Both the position numbers and the translations under genes were made by a program. A stretch of 64,000 nucleotides of DNA, taken from Vibrio harveyi NBRC 15634 = ATCC 14126 = KCTC 12724. Its GTDB lineage: Bacteria > Pseudomonadota > Gammaproteobacteria > Enterobacterales > Vibrionaceae. Of the stretch, positions 39,798 to 47,041 are shown piece after piece; positions within the stretch are counted from its first letter, which is position 1; each line of letters begins with the position of its first letter. The stretch lies in NCBI RefSeq assembly GCF_001591145.1, contig NZ_BCUF01000007.1, positions 62,001-126,000 of the forward strand, read 5' to 3'. The notes under the pieces are model-generated. The model was not told the origin of the DNA and did not search any database. It worked only from the letters and a program-made list of their open reading frames with translations.

Positions 39798-40726
39798 GTG
39801 AACCGATCATCCAAATGAAAAACGTGATCAAGGAATTCAAAGTCGGTGGTGGTTTTGCCAAAGAAGAAACCTTCCGCGCGCTTCAGGGCGTGAGTTTTGA
39901 TCTTTATGCAGGAAAGACCCTTGCTCTGGTAGGCGAGTCTGGTTGTGGGAAAAGTACCTGCGCTCGATTAATTACCAAAGTGTATCCAGCCAGTGATGGT
40001 GAAATCCTATTTAACGGGAAAAACGTCAACGATATTACCGCTCGCGCTGAGATTCAGGATTATCGCAGCAAGGTCCAAATGGTGTTTCAAGACCCGTTTG
40101 GCTCTTTAAACCCAACCCATACTATTCGTCATCACTTAACTCGCCCACTGAAGATTCATAAGCAGGTGAAGAGTGACAAAGAAATCCCAGCCAAGCTACT
40201 AGAACTGCTGGATTTGGTCGAGCTGCCAGAGGAAACTCTGAACAAGTTCCCTCATGAACTTAGTGGCGGTCAACGTCAACGCGTCAATCTCGCGCGAGCT
40301 CTGGCGGTAGGCTCACAACTTATCCTTGCCGATGAGCCAACATCGATGCTGGATGTGTCGATTCGTTTGGGTGTGCTCAACCTAATGCAGCGCATGAAGA
40401 AAGAGCTTGGAATCGGATTTCTGTATATCACTCACGACCTTGCAACCGCACATTACATCGCCGAAGAAACCGCAGTAATGTACAAAGGACAGATCGTGGA
40501 GTGGGGAGACACTCAAGCGCTCTTAAAGAACCCACAGCATCCGTACACTAAGTTGTTGATCTCTGCGGTGCCAGATCCTGATCTGCCGTTTGGCAACCTA
40601 GTGGAAAGTGAACCAAACTATTCAGTAGATGCCGATGAGATCCGTAATCGCAGCAGTGTTATCGTTGAAGAATTCGATCAAATCGGACCAAATCACTTTG
40701 TAAAACAATGGACTGAGGCAGCTTAA
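39794..40726 (+). CDS. ABC transporter ATPase, peptide/nickel class (OppF/DppF-like)
   Basis: 310 aa. Walker A GESGCGKST, MVFQDPFGSLNPTHT, signature ELSGGQRQRVNLARAL, Walker B LILADEPTSMLD, switch His in YITHDLATA, and the OppF C-terminal extension (HPYTKLLISAVPDP). OppF-type subunits pair with OppD-type ones to drive a peptide, nickel or metallophore importer. AAGGAG lies upstream of the chosen ATG. Together with the Fur box this points to an iron-linked import system whose membrane parts must be encoded elsewhere. Confidence 0.9.
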   Translation: MSEPIIQMKNVIKEFKVGGGFAKEETFRALQGVSFDLYAGKTLALVGESGCGKSTCARLITKVYPASDGEILFNGKNVNDITARAEIQDYRSKVQMVFQDPFGSLNPTHTIRHHLTRPLKIHKQVKSDKEIPAKLLELLDLVELPEETLNKFPHELSGGQRQRVNLARALAVGSQLILADEPTSMLDVSIRLGVLNLMQRMKKELGIGFLYITHDLATAHYIAEETAVMYKGQIVEWGDTQALLKNPQHPYTKLLISAVPDPDLPFGNLVESEPNYSVDADEIRNRSSVIVEEFDQIGPNHFVKQWTEAA

Positions 40727-41193
40727 TGAATTTGATGACCTGGCAAGATCATATTTCAGATTGGTACGATAATCGGAAGCATGATCAAGTAGAAAGATTA
40801 GAAGTGATCTTATATCAAGCACCTGTTTCTGTATTTGGTCCAGAATTAACGGACGAACAGAGTAAAGCCATCGCTTGTTGGCTAGATGGCTGTCTAAGAG
40901 TCTTTCAATACGCTAGGCATCAAGACCATAAAAAAGCGTTTCAAATCCTACAGTACACCAGTGCAAAGCTAGAACACGCGGCTTGCCAACCGATGACCGA
41001 TCTTCTAATCAAGGATTGGTGCCTCAAACGATTGCAACATTTGACCGTTCTGGCGTTGGAGTTTTGCAATCAACAGCACGATCAAAATGAGTGGCAGCAA
41101 CAAGCAAGCAGCTTGATCGAGTCACACGTTGCGTTGATGCGATCGTTAAATTGGAATGAAACTAGGAAGCATGATCAAGGATTACGTCATTAA
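40726..41193 (+). CDS. Hypothetical protein whose gene carries RctB-iteron sequences
   Basis: 155 aa, helical, soluble, with no domain I recognise (CWLDGCLRVFQYARHQDHKK, LLIKDWCLKRLQHLTVLALE). The start overlaps the OppF-like stop (TAATG), so it is the third gene of the Fur-box operon. The peptide RKHDQ occurs near both ends (NRKHDQVERL and ETRKHDQGLR), each time encoded by GGAAGCATGATCA, the same sequence as the ori2 iterons. A weaker HDQ copy lies between them. A regulatory or adaptor role is possible, but nothing in the sequence proves it. Confidence 0.7.
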   Translation: MNLMTWQDHISDWYDNRKHDQVERLEVILYQAPVSVFGPELTDEQSKAIACWLDGCLRVFQYARHQDHKKAFQILQYTSAKLEHAACQPMTDLLIKDWCLKRLQHLTVLALEFCNQQHDQNEWQQQASSLIESHVALMRSLNWNETRKHDQGLRH

Positions 41194-41209
41194 TCCGGAA
41201 AGATGATCA
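40775..41209 (+). repeat. RctB-iteron-like repeats outside ori2
   Basis: ATGATCA at 40781-40787, 41171-41177 and 41203-41209, each preceded by GGAAGC or GGAAAG as in the ori2 iterons. The first two lie inside a coding sequence and the third just after its stop codon. A degenerate CACGATCA is at about 41077. All have the same orientation. Confidence 0.7.
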
Positions 41210-41516
41210 AAGTTGCTTGTTTGTTCCGAATGGATTTTGTGGATACAAAAGACAGGAATTTTAGATAAAAAAAAGCGAGTTTCTTGAGGAGAAACTCGCG
41301 AAGTCTATTCAGAATGAATGTAACAATATGAGCCAATCTATTAATCATCAGAAAGGACAAAAGGTTGTCTATTCGGGATAAATCTTAGTCTGCGCTCAGC
41401 GTTGCAATGTCAGTGGTTTGTAAGAGTTAAGTCTGATTTCCATCAGTGCAATTCATTGTTACATTCTGAATCAATTACTCATGCTTATCACTCGATAAGT
41501 ATCCGCTTGGTTGATA
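41194..41516. other. Convergent intergenic region, 155-aa gene / rctB
   Basis: About 320 bp. It contains one iteron copy just after the 155-aa gene and the rctB terminator. The remaining 200 bp before the rctB stop hold nothing I recognise. Confidence 0.5.
41266..41299 (-). terminator. rctB terminator
   Basis: Perfect 10-bp stem GCGAGTTTCT / AGAAACTCGC with a 5-nt loop; on the minus strand it is followed by eight T. It lies about 220 nt past the rctB stop, so the rctB mRNA probably has a long 3' tail. Confidence 0.82.
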
Positions 41517-43487
41517 TCAGATCGCCATCTCATCAAGTGCTCTGAATACCATTTCATCCATATGACCTTCAAAGATCTGACGGCATACCTTACGACGGAC
41601 AGCTAAGCCTGCAATTAAACGTTCAATGGTGAGATGTTTGACATCATTTTGGCTATTAAACAGTTCGACTGTCTTACTTAATGTCTCGTATGGAAGCGGT
41701 GCATCCCCTACTCTCAAGAAATCAAGCTTCTCAATGAAGTCAGAACACTCTTCTTTGATCGAGGCATACGAATGCCCTGTCATCGCCGATAAAGCCGTTA
41801 TACTGCGTTCTAGAGCCTCTGGAGAGGTATATTTAGATAGAGTTATGGTTATCTCGTCAGCATTGATCTCTACCAAGTGCTTTTTCTGTTTCACTCGGCG
41901 ACCTAAATTGCCACGTGGAGACGGGGCTTTACGCTGAATAGGCTCAAATTCGCCGTCTATGATACCTGAGAGCTCATCTAGCTGCTGCCTGGTCACCATC
42001 TCATTGCGAAGTGGGTTTGGCAGTGTAGGCGCCATATTGCGCTTTCCTGCGTTGGTTGTACGAGCACGAGAATAACGCAGCACCTCTTCCACATCGCATT
42101 TGATGTCGATTTGGTAATCCATCACCTTGTCGTTTTCGATCATCGCTTCGATCGTCAAGTGATATCCCCAAAGATTCACAACAAAATGATCATCGCTCCC
42201 AGCCCCTTCCGATAGTCGTTTTAATTCACGGATCAGATCCATGGAGAAACGACGCCACTCAATATTGCGCGCTAATTTCTGGTTCAATTCGCTCAGCAAC
42301 ATGCAGTCCGTATGTCTACGTACCATGCGGCTACGGAAGAATGAATACAGTTGGAACACCAAAGTGTGCTGCTTCAGAATTTCTGGTGGGAACAGGAAGA
42401 AATAATCTCGCGTAAGCAGTTCTTCGTAGAAGGATGGCTCCCAAACCAAGATATACAGATTTGGTTTAATACGAATTTCGCCATCAGCGCCTTCTGTTGG
42501 AGCCTCCTCCGATGCCGTGATAGTACGCGCTAAGAAACGGAAACGGTCACTCTTGAAGCCTTCAGGCATGTTCTCGCTAAGCCAACGCCCTGTCAGCTCA
42601 TGCAATTGAAAATCGGTAAACTCGATACGATCGATGCTGTCACGAATGGAATCTCGTGCCGGACCGCTGTCTTTTTTACCACGTAACGACAGAATATCAG
42701 TAATGTACAGAGGAGTTTTGTTTGGAACATGCGCCGCATCCATGTGGTACTGATCTTTGTGATGATCATGGTACTGCACCGTTAGAGTAAACAGAGCAAA
42801 CAAAGTCATCAGATCATCTACCGTCATGATATTTTTAGACGATCGAGTTTCAATCACCGCTTTTGTGCCAGAGATCGACACCATGGATTTTTGATAACTT
42901 TTTCGAGTACGCGGTGGCGCGAGAGCTTGGTCGATGATCCCTGCCCAATTGGTTGGTGAAACAACAAATTGATCCGCTTCATCTTTCATCATCGGCGGAG
43001 TATTTAAACCATGTTCGTTCAGTAAACGTTTATTCACTTGAGTTTGTGCTAGCGCTTTAGAACGTTTTTGCTTTTCGTTTTGACGAACTTTTTCAGTTAC
43101 TAAGCTGGTGGCACCTAAGGCTGAAATAAGTTGATTCGGGTTAACGAACTTATGCAGCATGGTTTTACCCGCGAGACCTTCTTCAAAACGCACTGGTGTT
43201 TGAGTAAACAAACCAATGTTAACTGCAGCACGCAGGCGCTGTTGTAATGCCGCTCTGGTCAATTGACCGTCTGTCGCTTCAACAATTTCAGTTGTAGATA
43301 CCAAACCATCTTTGCTGCTGAACCCTCTTAAAGAGATCAGATTAAGTAACTCCAAGATGCTTTTGGTTACCCCTTTGAAGTGTTGGTATTGCTCTACCCA
43401 ATCTGCAGAAGATTCGTGTACCTCAAAAAGGTGCCCATCCTTATGGCTTCTTGGCGCTTTAATCAGAATTTTTTCATCAGCCGTCAT
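41517..43487 (-). CDS. rctB: Chromosome 2 replication initiator RctB
   Basis: 656 aa, against 658 in V. cholerae, and the most diagnostic gene of a Vibrio second chromosome. RctB binds the ATGATCA iterons in ori2, opens the origin and represses its own gene. Visible stretches include KAPRSHKDGHLFEVHESSAD at the start, RTRKSYQKSMVSISGTKAVI, WLSENMPEGFKSDRFRFLAR and the C-terminal VRRKVCRQIFEGHMDEMVF. There are no simple motif matches; recognition rests on overall similarity and on context. The promoter faces ori2, and iterons start about 210 bp upstream. A terminator lies downstream. Confidence 0.96.
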   Translation of the reverse strand: MTADEKILIKAPRSHKDGHLFEVHESSADWVEQYQHFKGVTKSILELLNLISLRGFSSKDGLVSTTEIVEATDGQLTRAALQQRLRAAVNIGLFTQTPVRFEEGLAGKTMLHKFVNPNQLISALGATSLVTEKVRQNEKQKRSKALAQTQVNKRLLNEHGLNTPPMMKDEADQFVVSPTNWAGIIDQALAPPRTRKSYQKSMVSISGTKAVIETRSSKNIMTVDDLMTLFALFTLTVQYHDHHKDQYHMDAAHVPNKTPLYITDILSLRGKKDSGPARDSIRDSIDRIEFTDFQLHELTGRWLSENMPEGFKSDRFRFLARTITASEEAPTEGADGEIRIKPNLYILVWEPSFYEELLTRDYFFLFPPEILKQHTLVFQLYSFFRSRMVRRHTDCMLLSELNQKLARNIEWRRFSMDLIRELKRLSEGAGSDDHFVVNLWGYHLTIEAMIENDKVMDYQIDIKCDVEEVLRYSRARTTNAGKRNMAPTLPNPLRNEMVTRQQLDELSGIIDGEFEPIQRKAPSPRGNLGRRVKQKKHLVEINADEITITLSKYTSPEALERSITALSAMTGHSYASIKEECSDFIEKLDFLRVGDAPLPYETLSKTVELFNSQNDVKHLTIERLIAGLAVRRKVCRQIFEGHMDEMVFRALDEMAI

Positions 43488-43586
43488 TTTAGATCCAGAT
43501 CACACTAGCCGTAGTTTTGCTATGGTTCCGAAGGATAAAGAAAAACAGATCATAAATAAAGAAAAAATCTTGGGTTTTTAAATAAC

Positions 43587-43634
43587 TGATCTTTCTGATT
43601 ATTCTGATCTTAATTGATTATATGATCTAATGAT
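43587..43634 (-). other. Probable origin-unwinding element with six ATCA repeats
   Basis: TGAT (ATCA on the minus strand) begins at 43587, 43596, 43605, 43615, 43623 and 43631, 8-10 bp apart, in nearly pure AT sequence next to the iterons. RctB of V. cholerae is reported to bind single-stranded ATCA repeats in the unwound origin. The equivalence is inferred from position and pattern. Confidence 0.7.
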
Positions 43635-43699
43635 CTGGAGATTTTTAGCTCTGTAAGTTTTTGTTTTATAATGATATTTAAAAGTTCATTAACGGAACT

Positions 43700-43820
43700 A
43701 TGATCATGATTATATCGAAACGATGATCAACATGAGCCGGAAAGCATGATCACAAAACGTCGTAAGCATGATCATTAAGTTTCTGAAAAGATGATCAAAA
43801 CAGCCTTGAAACGATGATCA
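43700..43820 (+). repeat. Six regular ori2 iterons
   Basis: ATGATCA starts at 43700, 43723, 43746, 43768, 43791 and 43814, that is at 23, 23, 22, 23 and 23 bp, about two helix turns. All lie in one orientation, most preceded by a (C/G)GAA-like or AAGC/AACG context. This is the replication-initiating iteron array. Confidence 0.92.
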
Positions 43821-43835
43821 TGATGTTTGTACAAC

Positions 43836-43844
43836 TTATCCACA
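43836..43844 (+). promoter_or_regulatory. DnaA box
   Basis: TTATCCACA, a perfect consensus DnaA site, 16 bp after the sixth iteron. V. cholerae ori2 also needs one DnaA box beside its iterons. Confidence 0.88.
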
Positions 43845-43915
43845 GATCCTAGCGGTTCAAATGGAAAACTTTCGGTTTCTGCATATTGAAACATTGTCAT
43901 TTTACACTCGGATCG

Positions 43916-44379
43916 ATGATCAAGAGAGAGGTTTTTTATCGTTCTGTTCATTGAGTTGGATATTATTTGCGCATGTGATGAAAACTTACTCTACTTTGCT
44001 GGTTGTGCCTCTTATTAATGATTAGCGTTAATTAAACGGAAGCATGATCATCAGATGAGTTTCTACATTTTGCATTCGCTTTGTTTTCATCGTTCCGTGA
44101 TTTTATATTCGTTTTTGCCTCTATCCCCCAGTCTGTCTGCATTCTTCCGTAAATTAGCTTGAGAATTACATGCTTCCGAGTGGTTAATTCACTTGATCAT
44201 TTTTCCGGTAAATTGATCCGTTTGAAAAAACGAGCTGCAATGTAAATGATGCGTTGATTTCCTTGATCATGCTTTCGATTTTGGTGTGAGTACCGGAAGT
44301 ATGATCAAGAACTCCCCTTGATCATACTTCCGCTTCATTTCACTTAAATATACGTTCTAACGTACTGGATGCATGATCA
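43916..44379. repeat. Control-region iterons and inverted repeats (39-mer-like)
   Basis: Single iterons at 43916-43922, 44044-44050 and 44373-44379 (plus orientation) and at 44194-44200 and 44264-44270 (minus orientation). At 44294-44309 and 44317-44332 two 16-bp arms, CGGAAGTATGATCAAG and its exact complement, form a perfect inverted repeat with a 7-bp centre. In V. cholerae the inc region carries 39-mers that handcuff and inhibit ori2; these are the likely counterparts. Confidence 0.75.
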
Positions 44380-44494
44380 AGGTGTGGTTTTTTTCCATTT
44401 CTTTAAAGAGACACTGAAAATCATCCAACATAAGATTCATCTCACACTATCCGTAATTTAGCGTTGTTTTATAATCGTTCCGAGATTAATGCTA

Positions 44495-44507
44495 TTTACA
44501 TTGTAAA
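44495..44507. other. parS2: parS2-like site near ori2
   Basis: TTTACATTGTAAA, inside a 15-bp palindrome ATTTACATTGTAAAT, between ori2 and parA2. It is a likely ParB2 binding site and could also take part in control of the parAB2 promoter. Confidence 0.8.
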
Positions 44508-44666
44508 TAAGTGACAGTGTGACATTTTAAATCTAGTCGAGTTTGAAGCACTTTATTCGCAGGTTTTTGATTAAATTTTGTGATGTTTTGATGGTGAAAT
44601 CATAAAACTGGCGTTTGTGAGTGTTTTTTATGTGATGGTTATTCAAAATGCTTGTGCACCTTTTTG

Positions 44667-44694
44667 TTGTTTTTGTGTTGTAGTGCTGTACAAT
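44667..44694 (+). promoter_or_regulatory. Candidate parA2 promoter
   Basis: TTGTTT (44667-44672), 16 bp, TACAAT (44689-44694), 33 bp before the parA2 ATG. Confidence 0.5.
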
Positions 44695-44726
44695 GAAATG
44701 CAGATATCCTTCCAACGGAATTTGGC

Positions 44727-45944
44727 ATGAAAAGAGAAACAACGATTGAAAATCTCCAGGAATTAGCAGAGCTGACGCAACAAGTTCAAGCTGACCGTAT
44801 TGAGATTGTTTTGGAAGAGCGTAGTGACAACTACTTCCCACCAATGTCTAAGGCAATGATGGAAACCCGCTCTGGTTTAACTCGTCGTAAACTAGACGAT
44901 GCTATCGGCAAGATGGAAGCGGAAGGTCATCAATTTACAAAGAATAATGCTAACCATTATTCAATCACGCTTGAAGAAGCGCACATGCTAATGGAGGCGG
45001 CGGAAGTGCCAAAATTCCATGAACGCAAAAAGAATTCTGAAAATAAACCATGGATCATCAACGTACAAAACCAAAAGGGTGGTACGGGTAAATCGATGAC
45101 CGCGGTTCATTTGGCGGCGTGTCTGGCTCTAAACCTAGATAAACGCTACCGTATTTGTTTGATTGACCTTGACCCTCAAGGCTCTCTGCGTCTGTTTTTG
45201 AACCCACAAATTAGCGTGGCAGAACACGACAACATCTATTCTGCTGTCGATATCATGTTGGGTAACGTGCCTGATGGTGTTGAAATTGATCGTGAATTCC
45301 TTCACAAGAACGTACTGTTGCCGACGCAATATCCGAACTTGAAGTCGATTTCTGCTTTCCCAGAAGACGCAATGTTCAACGCAGAAGCGTGGCAAACACT
45401 CTCTGAAGACCCATCGCTAGATATCGTTCGTCTGCTGAAAGAGCAGTTGATTGACAAGATCGCGAATGACTTCGACGTAATTATGATTGATACCGGTCCA
45501 CACGTTGACCCGCTAGTATGGAACGCAATGTACGCATCGAACGCGCTATTGATTCCTTGTGCGGCGAAGCGTCTTGACTGGGCTTCGACAGTAAACTTCT
45601 TCCAACACCTACCAACGGTTTATGAGATGTTCCCTGAAGATTGGAACGGTCTTGAGTTTGTTCGTCTTATGCCTACTATGTTTGAAGACGACAACAAGAA
45701 GCAAGTTTCTGTTCTAACTGAAATGAACTATCTTCTAGGTGACCAAGTTATGATGGCTACCATTCCTCGCAGTCGTGCATTCGAAACCTGTGCTGATACC
45801 TACAGCACTGTGTTTGACTTAACCATAGGCGACTTCGAAGGTGGTAAGAAAACACTCGCAACTGCACAAGATGCGGTACACAAGAGTGCATTAGAACTAG
45901 AGCGCGTACTGCACTCTAACTGGCCGTCATTGAATCAGGGGTAA
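44727..45944 (+). CDS. parA2: Chromosome 2 partition ATPase ParA2
   Basis: 405 aa, the same length as V. cholerae ParA2. The N-terminal about 100 residues form a DNA-binding region with a helix-turn-helix (TRSGLTRRKLDDAIGKMEAE). The deviant Walker A KGGTGKS is at residues 117-123, Walker A' VIMIDTGPH about 110 residues later, and LIDLDPQGSLRLFL is also typical. This is a type Ia ParA of plasmid style. It moves ori2 toward the poles through ParB2 and parS2, and cotranscribes with parB2. Confidence 0.97.
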   Translation: MKRETTIENLQELAELTQQVQADRIEIVLEERSDNYFPPMSKAMMETRSGLTRRKLDDAIGKMEAEGHQFTKNNANHYSITLEEAHMLMEAAEVPKFHERKKNSENKPWIINVQNQKGGTGKSMTAVHLAACLALNLDKRYRICLIDLDPQGSLRLFLNPQISVAEHDNIYSAVDIMLGNVPDGVEIDREFLHKNVLLPTQYPNLKSISAFPEDAMFNAEAWQTLSEDPSLDIVRLLKEQLIDKIANDFDVIMIDTGPHVDPLVWNAMYASNALLIPCAAKRLDWASTVNFFQHLPTVYEMFPEDWNGLEFVRLMPTMFEDDNKKQVSVLTEMNYLLGDQVMMATIPRSRAFETCADTYSTVFDLTIGDFEGGKKTLATAQDAVHKSALELERVLHSNWPSLNQG

Positions 45945-45951
45945 TGAATAA

Positions 45952-46926
45952 ATGGCATTGAAAACGTCTGAATTAAACGCGAAATTATTTGGTAAAACCA
46001 ATAAGCGTCGTGTTGCGACACCTCAAGAAGCGCAAACGGCGGCAAAAGACAAAGCACAAACTATCGAACTAGCAGTCGCTGGTGAGAATACTGTGCAATT
46101 TGAATTGGTACGAATCCCTGCGGATAAAGTGGCGACAGACACGAGCGTATTTGCAGAAAACGCTCGTGAGCAATCTTTCCTAAACGAACACGCTTTATCG
46201 GATGTGTTGGTGACGTTGAAAGAACGTGGTCAACAATATCCAGCAGTTGGTCGTCGCACGCAAGATGGCAAGATTGAAGTATTAGATGGTAGCCGCCGTC
46301 GTATGTCTTGTATCTTAGCGGGCAAAGATTTCTTGGTTTACGTTGGTGACGGCATCAACACAGACCACGCGAAATTCCTTTCTGATGTTGCAAACGCGCA
46401 CAAGCCACTGTCTCTCTACGAGAAAGGTAAAGAGATGCAGGCGAAGTTAGAAAGCGGCGAAGCAGAAGACCAAAAAGCACTGGCAAAAATGTTCCAGTGC
46501 AGCGAAGCATTGGTGAGTGGTGCGTTAAAAGCGGCGGCATTACCGTTAGAGCTTCTTCAAGCGTACCCGAATGTTGGCGATTTAGGTCGTCCAACGATAG
46601 TGAAGCTGCACAAGCAATTCTCATCACTAACTGGTGAACAGCAACAAAATCTGCTGGATAAATGCCGTACGTCTGAAGGCTACCTGTGGCAACGTAGCAC
46701 AGCTCAAGGTGTTGCTCGTCTGACAAAAGAAGTGACAGAAAGCATTGAAAGCTGGATTGCAGAATTAGCACCTGCGAAGCCAGCTAAGAAAGCTGAAAAA
46801 GTTGATCTTGTTAAAGGGCGTGCAAGCTACAGCCGCAAAGGCAATAACCTTGCTCTTAACTTGAAGAAAGTTGACGACAGCTTGATGGAAGAAATTCTTG
46901 CTTTCGTTGAGAGTAAAATGAAGTAA
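45952..46926 (+). CDS. parB2: Chromosome 2 centromere-binding protein ParB2
   Basis: 324 aa. The N-terminal arm is followed by the ParB CTP-binding region (QQYPAVGRRTQDGKIEVLDG, SRRRMSCILAGKDFLVYVGD) and a helix-turn-helix with ALAKMFQCSEALVSGALKAA. The C-terminal dimerisation part ends in ESKMK. It binds the TTTACA-N-TGTAAA sites listed here and follows parA2 by 7 bp. The operon ends at a terminator. Confidence 0.97.
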   Translation: MALKTSELNAKLFGKTNKRRVATPQEAQTAAKDKAQTIELAVAGENTVQFELVRIPADKVATDTSVFAENAREQSFLNEHALSDVLVTLKERGQQYPAVGRRTQDGKIEVLDGSRRRMSCILAGKDFLVYVGDGINTDHAKFLSDVANAHKPLSLYEKGKEMQAKLESGEAEDQKALAKMFQCSEALVSGALKAAALPLELLQAYPNVGDLGRPTIVKLHKQFSSLTGEQQQNLLDKCRTSEGYLWQRSTAQGVARLTKEVTESIESWIAELAPAKPAKKAEKVDLVKGRASYSRKGNNLALNLKKVDDSLMEEILAFVESKMK

Positions 46927-46941
46927 ATATCTTCTTCTTTG

Positions 46942-46966
46942 AAACCGCCTTCGGGCGGTTTTTTTA
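46942..46966 (+). terminator. Terminator of parA2-parB2
   Basis: Stem AAACCGCC / GGGCGGTTTTTTT with a 3-nt loop. Strong. Confidence 0.9.
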
Positions 46967-47041
46967 TGTCTGCAATTTGGCAAAGTCTCCATGAATCGAG
47001 ATGTGATAACATGGCGTCAGTTTAATGCTCGGATATACGTA

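Larger units (their letters stand above)
43488..44420. other. ori2: ori2, replication origin of chromosome 2
   Basis: Non-coding region between rctB and parA2. From the rctB side: rctB promoter zone, an AT-rich segment with six TGAT (ATCA on the other strand), six evenly spaced ATGATCA iterons, a perfect DnaA box, then a longer region with scattered iterons and inverted repeats that corresponds to the incompatibility/control part (inc) of V. cholerae ori2. Many elements contain GATC, so Dam methylation should control RctB binding. Confidence 0.93.

Noticed and set aside
41224..41250. Second DnaA box at TTGTGGATACA
   Set aside because: It departs from the consensus and lies on the far side of rctB.
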